From Flavonifractor hominis (GTDB lineage: Bacteria > Bacillota > Clostridia > Oscillospirales > Oscillospiraceae): a DNA stretch of 64,000 bases. Both the position numbers and the translations under genes were made by a program. The notes below the pieces were generated by a model. That model saw nothing but the letters and a program-made list of their open reading frames with translations, was not told where the DNA came from and made no database searches. Shown here one piece after another: positions 1-8,448 of this stretch (positions within the stretch are counted from its first letter, which is position 1; each line of letters begins with the position of its first letter). The stretch is from the NCBI RefSeq assembly GCF_040095835.1, contig NZ_JBBMFT010000003.1, forward strand, positions 62,001 to 126,000, given 5' to 3'.

Positions 1-1
1 T

Positions 2-1759
2 GAGAGCAGCCAGGTGAATGCCGCCATTCTGGCGGGAGCCGACGGACTGGTGGTGTCGGACGCGGCTGCCGCGCTGGATGCCATCGAGGCCTTTGACCCG
101 GATACACCGGTACTGACCCGCCAGACGGTCATCACGGCCCACCGCGGCCTGCACCAGACTGCGCCGGAGAACACGGAGCGGGCGGCGGTGGAGGCAGTGA
201 AGGCCGGAGCCGACGCCATTGAGTGCGACGTGCACATGACCAGCGATGGCTACATCGTGGTCAACCACGACGAGACCACCGGCCGGCTGATGAATGAGGA
301 TGTAGAGGTGGCCAAGACCACCCTGGCTGAGCTGCAGCAGCTGACCTTCAACGAAAACGCCCAGGAGGGCGACCGCATTCCCACCCTGGAGCAGCTGTTC
401 CAGGCCGCCGATGAGGCCGACCCGGACGACGACATCATCCACGTCATTGAGATCAAGAGCACCGATCCTAACCTCATCAAGCCTCTGGCGGACGTGATAC
501 GCAAATGCCACATGGAGGACCGGGTGATCTTCATCTCCTTCAGCGAAGAGCAGCTCAAGCTTATCCGGGAGGAGATGCCCGAGGTGGCGGTAGGCGTGCT
601 GTATCTGTATGCTTTCTCCGATGTGACGACCAACCTGGAGAAGTTTGCCAACACCCTGGACGACCTGAATGCCTTCTATAACTGTTATTCCATGTGCCAG
701 ACGCCTGAACTGGTGGCTGCAGCCCGTCACCGCGGCATCTACGTCCATCCCTGGACGGTGGATGACCAGTCGGTTTATGAGCAGGAGTTCTTCGACGGCT
801 ATCACGGCATCACCAGCAATCGGGTGGATTACAGCACCGGCTACCTCAGCGGTGTAACCGCTTCGGCCAGCAGCCTTAGCGGGAATATCGGGGCCCAGAA
901 TGCTATGAGCGTCACCGCCACCGCGCAGACCCGCGGCGGCGAGCAGACCATCGCCGAGCCCTCTTTCCTGCAGATCTCCGGCTCTGTCACCGTGCAGCGG
1001 GACGAAAACGGGGCGTTCTGGTCCGACAAGGCCGGCACCGCCCAGATCGTGCTGGGCACCAGCTATACCATGCCTACCAACGGGGATACGTACACCATGT
1101 ATTCCATGCCCATTACCCTGACCTTTACCGAGGCATCTCAGGGAGGTAATACCGGTGATACCGATACCGGCGATACCGGTTCTACCACCCCGCCGGTGGT
1201 CATCGTGCGGCCGGCCTTCAACGACATTGCCAACCAGTGGTACACCGACGCGGCCAACTATGTGGGCCGCAACGGCATCATGAGCGGTGTGGGCGGCGGC
1301 CGGTTTGATCCCAACGGCTTCTCCAGCCGTGCCATGGTGGCTCAGGTCATCTACAACATGGAGGGCAGCCCCGCTACGGCCGGTGTGTCCGGCTTCACCG
1401 ACGTGCTGGCCGGCCAGTGGTACACCGACGCGGTGACCTGGAATGTGTCTGCCAAGATCGTCAGCGGCTACGGCAACGGCCTGTTCGGCACCAACGACAA
1501 CGTGACCCGCGAGCAGCTGGTGGTTCTGCTGTACCGCTACGCCCAGTATAAGGGCTACGGTACCTCCGCCTCCGGTAGCCTGGCCGCCTTTGTGGACAGC
1601 GCCAGTGTCTCCGATTGGGCTACCCAGGCCATGAGCTGGGCCGTGGCAAACGGCATCATCAATGGCAAGGACGGCGCCCGCCTGGATCCTCAGGGTACCG
1701 CTACCCGCGCTGAGATGGCCAAGATCCTGATGACGTTCTGCCAAACGATTGCAGAATAA
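2..1759 (+). CDS. SLH-anchored glycerophosphodiester phosphodiesterase (5' partial)
   Basis: Probably hydrolyses glycerophosphodiesters, such as deacylated lipids or teichoic-acid-type polymers, at the cell surface. The frame stays open to the first base of the window, so the true start is upstream; the GTG at 14 is not needed as a start. A GDPD catalytic domain spans about 130-830: HRG near 140, ENT near 170, an E-C-D-V-H block near 225 and NHDE near 265, all family catalytic or metal positions. The few residues before it (GADGLVVSDAAAALDAIEAF) look like the end of another GDPD domain, so the full protein may carry two in tandem (inference). A TGDTDTGDTG linker then leads to three SLH repeats (about 1205-1750), which normally bind pyruvylated secondary wall polymer. 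The SLH part is almost identical in DNA to that of the gene at 2026. A terminator follows directly. Confidence 0.88.
   Translation, partial: ESSQVNAAILAGADGLVVSDAAAALDAIEAFDPDTPVLTRQTVITAHRGLHQTAPENTERAAVEAVKAGADAIECDVHMTSDGYIVVNHDETTGRLMNEDVEVAKTTLAELQQLTFNENAQEGDRIPTLEQLFQAADEADPDDDIIHVIEIKSTDPNLIKPLADVIRKCHMEDRVIFISFSEEQLKLIREEMPEVAVGVLYLYAFSDVTTNLEKFANTLDDLNAFYNCYSMCQTPELVAAARHRGIYVHPWTVDDQSVYEQEFFDGYHGITSNRVDYSTGYLSGVTASASSLSGNIGAQNAMSVTATAQTRGGEQTIAEPSFLQISGSVTVQRDENGAFWSDKAGTAQIVLGTSYTMPTNGDTYTMYSMPITLTFTEASQGGNTGDTDTGDTGSTTPPVVIVRPAFNDIANQWYTDAANYVGRNGIMSGVGGGRFDPNGFSSRAMVAQVIYNMEGSPATAGVSGFTDVLAGQWYTDAVTWNVSAKIVSGYGNGLFGTNDNVTREQLVVLLYRYAQYKGYGTSASGSLAAFVDSASVSDWATQAMSWAVANGIINGKDGARLDPQGTATRAEMAKILMTFCQTIAE
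1184..1743 (+). repeat. SLH cassette, copy 1 of a 560-bp direct repeat
   Basis: Matches 4738-5297 at a constant offset of 3554 bp. By eye I count about nine base differences, all synonymous, so roughly 187 encoded residues are identical. The match begins at the Thr-Thr-Pro-Pro linker and ends four codons before the stop. It covers all three SLH repeats. Confidence 0.93.
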
Positions 1760-1770
1760 AATATGAAATA

Positions 1771-1812
1771 AAAAAACAAGGGTACCATCTTCGGATGGTG
1801 CCCTTGTTTTTT
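1771..1812 (+). terminator. Rho-independent terminator
   Basis: A 13-bp stem (CAAGGGTACCATC with its complement, one G-T pair) closes on a TTCG tetraloop. It has an A-tract before and a T6 tract after, so it may work in both directions. It ends the glycerophosphodiesterase gene. Confidence 0.93.
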
Positions 1813-1849
1813 GCAGATACTATTCTGCGAAATGGCAGAAAATAAAAAG

Positions 1850-1878
1850 TTGACTAAACGGTCACTTTGTGCTACATT
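1850..1878 (+). promoter_or_regulatory. Sigma-A promoter for the leader ORF and beta-helix gene
   Basis: TTGACT at 1850-1855 and TACATT at 1873-1878 with a 17-bp spacer. The region is AT-rich and lies just after a terminator. It gives a 5' leader of about 140 nt before the ATG at 2026. Confidence 0.7.
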
Positions 1879-1948
1879 GATAAAAACGTTTTATTTATAT
1901 TACAAAATAAAACATAAGACCAATTCTACCCTACAAAAAGGAGGGATT

Positions 1949-2029
1949 GTGCAGCGACGAAGAGCATCTCCCAGGCGTTTGATTCTTAATTACCAAAAGA
2001 AAAAGCGGCAAGGAGGAAATGAGTTATGA
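1949..2029 (+). CDS. Possible basic leader peptide, 26 aa
   Basis: A GTG at 1949 sits 4 nt after a perfect AAGGAGG (1938-1944). The 26-codon frame ends in a TGA that overlaps the next gene's ATG (ATGA at 2026-2029), the classic arrangement for translational coupling. The peptide is very basic, with an RRR near the start and a KKK later. I know of no family match. The downstream gene has its own AAGGAGG, so coupling is not required, and this could be chance coding in a 5' leader. Its role, if any, would be control of the exported protein downstream. Confidence 0.4.
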   Translation: MQRRRASPRRLILNYQKKKRQGGNEL

Positions 2030-5000
2030 GATGTTTTCGCGGTGTAAGGTTGCAACGGCTGCTTTCCGGTGTGTTGGCGGTATCCATGCTTTCCGGCTTA
2101 ACGATGGTAAGGGCAGCTGAACCGGTCAAAGAGATGTCATTCTCTGCACCATCAGAGGAAGAATCCTTGGTGTTGGTTGATGAGAGTATGACAGCAGGGA
2201 CAAAACGTGATATCGTACTGGAGTATACGCTTCCGGTAACTATGGAACAACGTATGTCGCTTTTTGGTACGTTTACGCTCACTTTGCCAGAAGGAATTAC
2301 TGCAGATGAGCATGACCAGATCAACGTGGCGGGGCGGGGGGATGTCTCTCTTTCTCAGCAGGCCCTGGAGAACAGTGCGGATGGTGCATACGACTATTCA
2401 GGTGAAGACTACGGTTATGCACAGATTGATATCAGCGCGGATGGAAGAACCATTACATATGCAAATGCCGATTTTCGTCCTAATAATGGGGTAGATGTGG
2501 TTATTACACTAAAGGATAAGGAAGTACCGGCTCAATCAGTTCCCTTTGAGGTATCGTTTGAGAGTGGTGATCTTTTTTATACAGATACCTGTGAATTACA
2601 AGTAAAGGATGTTATTACAGACTTTGCACGAGATGTGGATGAGAATACGTACAGTGATTTTACCAGCGCAAGCTTCACTTACACTGCACAGGAGGGAATG
2701 GAACCTGTATTCTGGCTGCGCCGGGATGGCGGAGCATGGGAAGAGGCAGAAAATGCGGTTGTTGATAATGGTACTGCAACGATTTCGGGACTTGCTCCTG
2801 AGGTACACTATGAGTGTAAACTGGTGACCGATGCCGGGGACTCCAACATACTGCCATTTTACAGCGGAACGTTCAATGTTTTGGATTATGGAGCTGCTGG
2901 TGACGGAGTTACGGACGATTCTGATGCCATTGACGCGGCGATCCGTGCCGCAAATGCACAGGGCGGGGGCCTAGTGGCATTTCCTGCGGGGCATACTTAT
3001 GCCAGTAATACCATTCATTTACTGAGCAATGTGCATCTCTATTTGGATGAAGGTGTAGTGCTCAAAGCGCTGGGTGAGTTGGATGAAGTGGAACCAATCA
3101 ACGAGCCGTTTTCGAATGGACAGGATTTTGGTCACAGTCATTTTCATGCCGCACTTTTCTGGGCGGAACGACAGGAAAATATTGCGGTGGAATGTAACAA
3201 TGCCACCATTACCGGAAACCAAAATTTAGTAACCGGGGATATTGAGCAGCCTGGCATGGGAGACAAGACCTTCTCGTTTAAGCTTTGCAAGGATATTACA
3301 GTTAAGGGTACCAGTAAAGAGGCGCCGTTGACCTTCCTGGATTATGGACACTTTGCTTTTATTGCCACTGGCTGCGACAATGTCACTGTTGAAAACATCT
3401 ATGTGGGAGATTTGGAGAACCAGCGGGATGTGGTCAACTTTATGCAGTGCAACAACACCACTGCAAAAAATGTAAAAGTGCTTAAGTGCTCCAATGATAT
3501 CATTAAGCTGGGCTCGGACTATTCTTTGGGATTTGTACGCAATGTGTCGGGCACTTACGTTGAGAATATCTATGCCGACTATATTGGCGGTGGAAATGTA
3601 TTTCAGCTGGGTTCTGAAACCTTTGGAGATTTCAGTGATCTGACCATTAAAAATGTTACCATTACCCAGAATGCAGATAAGGCCGGTCTGGGATTTTGTG
3701 TCAACGACGGTGGTTCGGTGCGGAACGTCACCATTGAAAATGTGAATTTGGCTAATTGCTCCGGAGGTATTACATTGATGGCTTCCGACCGTCAGGGCCG
3801 TGTACCGGATGCAATGGTTAAGGCGGGGACAATCGACAATGTTACCATTAAAAATGCTACGCTGAAACATAATCAGGGAAATTCGGGCGCTATTCCGGTT
3901 ATCATCAGTGGATTTCAGGCACACCGTACCATTAACGATATGGTAGAGGGCACGATTTATCCCTTGACCAACATCACATTTGAAAATGTCAGCATTGAGG
4001 CATCCGGAGACTATGCCCAGACGCTGGAACACGCCGACAGTGAAATTGCTAATGTCGGCGCCGGAGGATGCTATCGTCCTTCTTCCTATCCAAACGCAAA
4101 AACGTTACCCGCCTATGCACTTTTGATTACCAAAGTGGATGGAATGACGATTGATGGCGGTTCGTTGACGTATGAGGACACTCAGAATAACAATCGCTAT
4201 GCCCTTGTATTGGATAATGCTCAGAACATTTCTGTGTCCAATATGAATATGATGCTTGGACAGGCCGTTGGAAATGTTATTGATGTACGGGGCGAAAGTT
4301 CCTATACGTTTAACCAAATTCGAATGCTTCCATTCACTGCTGACAGCATGCCGGAGCAGATCTTCAGCGTGGAGGCAGTTGCCACCCAGACGCGGACAGG
4401 CTATCCCAATCATTCTGAGCAGAATGATGTGAAACTGGCACGTACAAAGCTGGCTCCGGATACAACCAAACTGGACGACAATCAGCGTACCATTTCCGTA
4501 TTGGAAGGTACGACGGGACAGCAACTGGCAGATCAGCTTACCAGTCTGAAGGGACGTTTCGTTTATAAAATACAAGATCAGCAGGGACAGGATAAAGAAG
4601 TGAATGATGTCCTTAAGATCGGTGATCAAATGGTAGTTACTGCGCCCGATGGCACAGAGAAGGTATACTCCATTGTGGAAAATGAGGAAAACGGCGGTGA
4701 AGGCTCGGGCGGTAGTGATACCGGCGATACCGATACCACCACCCCGCCGGTAGTCATCGTGCGGCCGGCCTTCAACGACATTGCCAACCAGTGGTACACC
4801 GACGCGGCCAACTATGTGGGCCGCAACGGCATCATGAGCGGCGTGGGCGGCGGCCGGTTTGATCCCAACGGCTTCTCCAGCCGGGCGATGGTGGCTCAGG
4901 TCATCTACAACATGGAGGGCAGCCCCGCTACGGCCGGTGTGTCTGGCTTCACCGACGTGCTGGCCGGCCAGTGGTACACCGACGCGGTGACCTGGAATGT

Positions 5001-5313
5001 GTCTGCCAAGATCGTCAGCGGCTACGGCAACGGTCTGTTCGGCACCAACGACAATGTGACCCGCGAGCAGCTGGTGGTTCTGCTGTACCGCTACGCCCAG
5101 TATAAGGGCTACGGTACCTCCGCCTCCGGTAGCCTGGCCGCCTTTGTGGACAGCGCCAGCGTCTCCGATTGGGCTACCCAGGCCATGAGCTGGGCCGTGG
5201 CAAACGGCATCATCAACGGCAAGGACGGCGCCCGCCTGGATCCTCAGGGTACCGCTACCCGCGCTGAGATGGCCAAGATCCTGATGACGTTCTGCCAGGA
5301 TATCGCGCAGTAA
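2026..5313 (+). CDS. Secreted beta-helix GH28/pectate-lyase-like protein with SLH anchor
   Basis: 1095 aa, probably a wall-anchored polysaccharide-degrading or -binding protein. A signal peptide covers residues 1-30 (LLSGVLAVSMLSG core, cleavage after MVRA). A beta-sandwich region follows, then a right-handed beta-helix from about residue 285, marked by NVLDYGAAGDGVTDDSDAID, the entry motif of pectate-lyase-superfamily and GH28 proteins. Helix coils with N-V-T-I-(E/K)-N ladders run to about residue 750. The usual GH28 catalytic GDD appears as SND (CSNDIIKLGSD), and no clear NTD or GHG is seen, so activity is uncertain. A short helical segment and a GDTDTTTPP linker precede three SLH repeats. 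The body is visibly AT-rich (23 of 60 G+C at 2461-2520), while the SLH part is not (37 of 60 at 4861-4920). ATG 2026 has AAGGAGG 8-10 nt upstream. Confidence 0.82.
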   Translation: MRCFRGVRLQRLLSGVLAVSMLSGLTMVRAAEPVKEMSFSAPSEEESLVLVDESMTAGTKRDIVLEYTLPVTMEQRMSLFGTFTLTLPEGITADEHDQINVAGRGDVSLSQQALENSADGAYDYSGEDYGYAQIDISADGRTITYANADFRPNNGVDVVITLKDKEVPAQSVPFEVSFESGDLFYTDTCELQVKDVITDFARDVDENTYSDFTSASFTYTAQEGMEPVFWLRRDGGAWEEAENAVVDNGTATISGLAPEVHYECKLVTDAGDSNILPFYSGTFNVLDYGAAGDGVTDDSDAIDAAIRAANAQGGGLVAFPAGHTYASNTIHLLSNVHLYLDEGVVLKALGELDEVEPINEPFSNGQDFGHSHFHAALFWAERQENIAVECNNATITGNQNLVTGDIEQPGMGDKTFSFKLCKDITVKGTSKEAPLTFLDYGHFAFIATGCDNVTVENIYVGDLENQRDVVNFMQCNNTTAKNVKVLKCSNDIIKLGSDYSLGFVRNVSGTYVENIYADYIGGGNVFQLGSETFGDFSDLTIKNVTITQNADKAGLGFCVNDGGSVRNVTIENVNLANCSGGITLMASDRQGRVPDAMVKAGTIDNVTIKNATLKHNQGNSGAIPVIISGFQAHRTINDMVEGTIYPLTNITFENVSIEASGDYAQTLEHADSEIANVGAGGCYRPSSYPNAKTLPAYALLITKVDGMTIDGGSLTYEDTQNNNRYALVLDNAQNISVSNMNMMLGQAVGNVIDVRGESSYTFNQIRMLPFTADSMPEQIFSVEAVATQTRTGYPNHSEQNDVKLARTKLAPDTTKLDDNQRTISVLEGTTGQQLADQLTSLKGRFVYKIQDQQGQDKEVNDVLKIGDQMVVTAPDGTEKVYSIVENEENGGEGSGGSDTGDTDTTTPPVVIVRPAFNDIANQWYTDAANYVGRNGIMSGVGGGRFDPNGFSSRAMVAQVIYNMEGSPATAGVSGFTDVLAGQWYTDAVTWNVSAKIVSGYGNGLFGTNDNVTREQLVVLLYRYAQYKGYGTSASGSLAAFVDSASVSDWATQAMSWAVANGIINGKDGARLDPQGTATRAEMAKILMTFCQDIAQ
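4738..5297 (+). repeat. SLH cassette, copy 2 of a 560-bp direct repeat
   Basis: Partner of 1184-1743. It joins an AT-rich beta-helix body, and composition changes abruptly at the linker. See the finding on recent conversion or shuffling. Confidence 0.93.
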
Positions 5314-5329
5314 CCAGACACTTCCAGAA

Positions 5330-5363
5330 CAACGGGCCCACGTCAACTGACGTGGGCCCGTTG
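5330..5363. terminator. Hairpin terminator after the beta-helix gene
   Basis: A 16-nt perfect inverted repeat, CAACGGGCCCACGTCA with its complement. Only a weak T-rich stretch follows, so termination strength is uncertain. Confidence 0.7.
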
Positions 5364-5418
5364 CATTGCTGGTAAAATAAGTTTTCGGCGATTTCACCAA
5401 AAAAAATTAAAAAAGATA

Positions 5419-5447
5419 TTGAAAAGGGCGAAAGGAGTCGGTATAAT
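5419..5447 (+). promoter_or_regulatory. Sigma-A promoter for the CdaR-like gene
   Basis: TTGAAA at 5419-5424 and TATAAT at 5442-5447 with a 17-bp spacer, about 60 nt before the ATG at 5510. Confidence 0.8.
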
Positions 5448-5509
5448 AGAAAAGAAAATCAGTTATATAAGGATCCTGAGAGAGGGAATCAATGAAGGAG
5501 GCTGTCACC

Positions 5510-6601
5510 ATGTCCAGCAGAGTGTTTCAAAGCGTTGTCTTACAGATGAAAGACAGCACGGAAAGAGCCATCGGTGTGATCGATTCCGAGGGAACGGTGG
5601 TGGCATGCAATGAGCTCGCCTGCATTGGGGAGCACTGGCCCGGCGCCGTAGAAGCGGTCAATCGTGCAGAAGAGAATCTGGTTCGCTTTGAAGGGCGTAC
5701 ATTTAAGGCACTCGCAGGTTGGGGTGCCCAGTTTGATTATGCTGTTTTTGCCAAGGGAGAGGACAGCGAGGCCAGTATGGTCTGTTCCATGGCTGCGGTG
5801 GCCCTGAATGGCGCTAAGATCTATTATGAAGAAAAGCATGACAAGGCCACTTTTGTTAAGAACATTATCTCCGATAATATTCTGCTGGGGGACATCTATG
5901 TCCGGGCCAAGGAGCTGCACTTTGTCTCTGAGGTGCCCCGTGCCGTATTTTTGATCCGTCAGGTGGAGGCCACGGATCCTGCACTGATTGATGTGGTGCA
6001 GGCAATGTTCCCGGACAAGCAGACGGATTTCGTCCTGTCCATCAGTGAGAACGATGTGGCACTCATCAAGCAGCTGTCCGAGGGCTCCGAGACCCGGGAC
6101 CTCTACAAGATCGCCAAGCAGATTGAGGAAAAGATCACGGAAGAGCTCCATCTGCGGGTGGTCATCGGCATCGGCACCATTGTAAACCATATCCGGGAGC
6201 TGGCCCGGGCCTACAAGGAAGCGGGGATTGCCATCGATGTGGGCCGGGTATTTGATACGGAGAAGAGCATTATCAACTATGAGAATCTGGGAATCGGGCG
6301 TCTGATCTACCAGTTGCCCACCACTCTGTGTGAGATGTTCCTGCAGGAAGTATTTAAAAAGAACCCCATTGACGCGCTGGATCAGGAGACCCTGTTTACC
6401 ATCAATAAGTTCTTTGAAAATAACCTCAACGTATCTGAAACGGCCCGTAAGCTCTTTGTCCACCGCAATACCTTGGTGTATCGGCTGGAGAAGATCAAGA
6501 AGCTCACCGGCCTGGACCTGCGGGAATTTGACGATGCCATCACCTTCAAGGTGGCACTGATGGTCAAAAAGTATCTGATCTCCCGGGGAATCGATAACTA
6601 A
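5510..6601 (+). CDS. CdaR/PucR-family transcriptional regulator
   Basis: 363 aa. The C-terminal 60 residues carry the PucR-type helix-turn-helix seen in sugar-diacid and purine-catabolism regulators (NVSETARKLFVHRNTLVYRL). The middle part resembles the GGDEF-like linker of CdaR proteins, and the N-terminus (GVIDSEGTVVACNE) resembles a small ligand-sensing domain. ATG 5510 is preferred over ATG 5492 because AAGGAGG at 5495-5501 lies 8 nt before it. The gene has its own promoter and terminator and stands alone before ftsE, so its target cannot be read from context. The effector is unknown; a sugar acid is a family-based guess. Confidence 0.8.
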   Translation: MSSRVFQSVVLQMKDSTERAIGVIDSEGTVVACNELACIGEHWPGAVEAVNRAEENLVRFEGRTFKALAGWGAQFDYAVFAKGEDSEASMVCSMAAVALNGAKIYYEEKHDKATFVKNIISDNILLGDIYVRAKELHFVSEVPRAVFLIRQVEATDPALIDVVQAMFPDKQTDFVLSISENDVALIKQLSEGSETRDLYKIAKQIEEKITEELHLRVVIGIGTIVNHIRELARAYKEAGIAIDVGRVFDTEKSIINYENLGIGRLIYQLPTTLCEMFLQEVFKKNPIDALDQETLFTINKFFENNLNVSETARKLFVHRNTLVYRLEKIKKLTGLDLREFDDAITFKVALMVKKYLISRGIDN

Positions 6602-6611
6602 ACACAAAGAT

Positions 6612-6641
6612 GCAAGGGACGCCGGAGACGGCGTCCCTTGC
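6612..6641. terminator. Hairpin terminator
   Basis: A 12-bp perfect stem, GCAAGGGACGCC with its complement, and a 6-nt loop. No clear T-tract follows, so some read-through into ftsE is possible. I found no good promoter between here and ftsE. Confidence 0.6.
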
Positions 6642-6686
6642 GGTAATGGGTATTTCTTTCGAATACGATAGATGAGGTAATCTGGT

Positions 6687-7379
6687 GTGATACGTCTAAT
6701 CGACATCCAAAAGTCCTATGACAACGGGACCAAGGCCCTGAAAGGGATAAACCTGCGCATAGACGATGGGGAATTTGTCTTCTTGGTGGGACCGTCCGGA
6801 TCTGGAAAATCCACAATTCTCAAGCTGATCACAGCGGAAATCGCGCCTTCGGGCGGGCGGCTCATGGTCAATGGCTATAACTTGAATAATATCCGTCCGC
6901 GGCAAGTGCCTTATATGCGCCGCACCTTGGGCGTGATCTTTCAGGATTTCCGCCTGATTGAGAAAAAAAGCGTACAGGACAACCTGATTTTTGCTATGCG
7001 CGCAGTTGGAGCCTCAAACCGGGAGATCCGCAAAAGAGTGCCTTATGTGCTGGATCTGGTGGGGCTGGATCAGAAGGGAGACCGGATGCCCAACCAACTT
7101 TCTGGTGGTGAGCAGCAGCGTGTAGCCATTGCCCGGGCACTGGTAAACAATCCTCAGATGATCATTGCCGACGAACCTACGGGCAATCTGGACCCTATGC
7201 GTTCGCTGGAGATCATGATGCTGTTGGAGCGCATCAACGAACTGGGGACCACAGTACTGGTGGTGACCCATGAAAAGGAACTGGTCAACCGCTTTTCCAA
7301 GCGGGTAGTGGCCATCGAAAACGGCAGGATTATCAGTGACGAAACGGGCGGGTATTACGACGATGAAACAACGATATGA
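6687..7379 (+). CDS. ftsE: Cell division ATP-binding protein FtsE
   Basis: 230-aa ABC ATPase that pairs with FtsX to switch on peptidoglycan hydrolases at the division site. Walker A is GPSGSGKST near residue 37, the signature is LSGGEQQRVAIARAL near 137, and Walker B is IIADEPT, followed by the family's TGNLDP. Length is typical. The GTG start at 6687 is preceded by GAGGT and begins the conserved MIRLIDIQKSY. The 3' end overlaps ftsX by 17 nt. It is first in ftsE-ftsX-M23-ctp. Confidence 0.96.
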   Translation: MIRLIDIQKSYDNGTKALKGINLRIDDGEFVFLVGPSGSGKSTILKLITAEIAPSGGRLMVNGYNLNNIRPRQVPYMRRTLGVIFQDFRLIEKKSVQDNLIFAMRAVGASNREIRKRVPYVLDLVGLDQKGDRMPNQLSGGEQQRVAIARALVNNPQMIIADEPTGNLDPMRSLEIMMLLERINELGTTVLVVTHEKELVNRFSKRVVAIENGRIISDETGGYYDDETTI

Positions 7380-8253
7380 TTTTGGCTATTTTATCTCCGA
7401 AGGAGCCCGCAGCATCTTTACCCATGGTTTTATGTCATTTGCTGCAGTCTGTATGATCGTGTGTTGCCTGCTTATCATGGGTTCCTTTACCCTGGTGGCG
7501 GTGAATGCGGAAAACATGCTGGGCAACCTGGAGAAAGAAAACGAATTTACCGCTTTTATTGATGAGAGCTATACCCAGGAAGAGGCACGGGCGCTGCAGA
7601 GCGTGCTTGAGGCGGTGCCCAATGTGTCCTCGGCGGTGTTTGAGACCAAGGAGAGCGCTCAGGCGGACTTTTCTTCTGACAAAGCGGATAATGAGCTGTT
7701 TGAAGGACTTCCTTCCACTGTTTTTCGGGACCGGTTCCATATCTATATGGACGATATCAGCCAGATGGAGCAGACGGTGCAGGCGGTGGAACAGGTGCCT
7801 GGTGTGGCCAAGGTGACTGCCGCGCCCGAGGTAGCGGAGGGCTTTGTGGTGGTGCGAAACATCGCTGGAACGGTGGCGGTCATCCTGGTGGTGATTTTGT
7901 TGCTGGTCAGCCTGTTTATCATTGCCAATACCATCAAATTGGCCACCTTCAACCGCCGGGAGGAGATCGCCATCATGAAGATGTGCGGTGCCACCAATTC
8001 TTTTGTGCGCTGGCCCTTTGTGTTTGAAGGACTGATTCTGGGGCTGGTAGGTGCGGTGGTAGCCTTCTTTTTGGAATGGGGCGTATATACCTTGGTGGGA
8101 GAGGCAATCGCAACCTCCGATACCATTGCGCTGATTACGGTTTTGCCTTTCCAGCCCATGGCCCTGCGGGTACTGGGGGTATTTGCCCTGACCGGATTTC
8201 TGATCGGTACGGGCGGATCGCTTCTGGCCATTCGAAAGTTCCTGCAGGTCTGA
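7363..8253 (+). CDS. ftsX: Cell division protein FtsX
   Basis: 296-aa permease-like partner of FtsE. The first membrane helix is at about residues 22-46. A large extracellular loop (about 47-165) follows, the part that contacts hydrolases in the family. Three more helices sit in the C-terminal half, with the FtsX-type NRREEIAIMKMCGA between them. ATG 7363 (MKQRYDFGYF) fits family N-termini better than the in-frame GTG at 7336, and it overlaps ftsE by 17 nt, implying coupled translation. Confidence 0.95.
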   Translation: MKQRYDFGYFISEGARSIFTHGFMSFAAVCMIVCCLLIMGSFTLVAVNAENMLGNLEKENEFTAFIDESYTQEEARALQSVLEAVPNVSSAVFETKESAQADFSSDKADNELFEGLPSTVFRDRFHIYMDDISQMEQTVQAVEQVPGVAKVTAAPEVAEGFVVVRNIAGTVAVILVVILLLVSLFIIANTIKLATFNRREEIAIMKMCGATNSFVRWPFVFEGLILGLVGAVVAFFLEWGVYTLVGEAIATSDTIALITVLPFQPMALRVLGVFALTGFLIGTGGSLLAIRKFLQV

Positions 8254-8275
8254 TGGAGAGAAGTACATATGATGA

Positions 8276-8318
8276 AGGAAGGCATGGCCTGTTGGAGTGG
8301 GGACTCCGGCCTTCTTTT
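8276..8318 (+). terminator. Possible terminator after ftsX
   Basis: An imperfect stem (GAAGGC with GCCTTC plus an inner GGAGT with ACTCC) followed by TTTT. If active it would separate ftsEX from the M23 gene. No convincing promoter is visible in the remaining 130 nt before 8449. Confidence 0.45.
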
Positions 8319-8448
8319 GCAAGCAGTATTTCTGTGTGGAGCATTTGCAGATAGGGTTATCGCTATATACAGCATTTTCAACGGCGTGAGTCTGGTACCG
8401 TCGCAGATGATCTAAGCGATGTGCCGACGCGAAAAAAGGAGTTGCAAC

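Noticed and set aside
14..16. GTG as the true start of the glycerophosphodiesterase
   Set aside because: The frame is open upstream to the window edge, no RBS is present, and the product would lack a signal peptide needed for an SLH protein.
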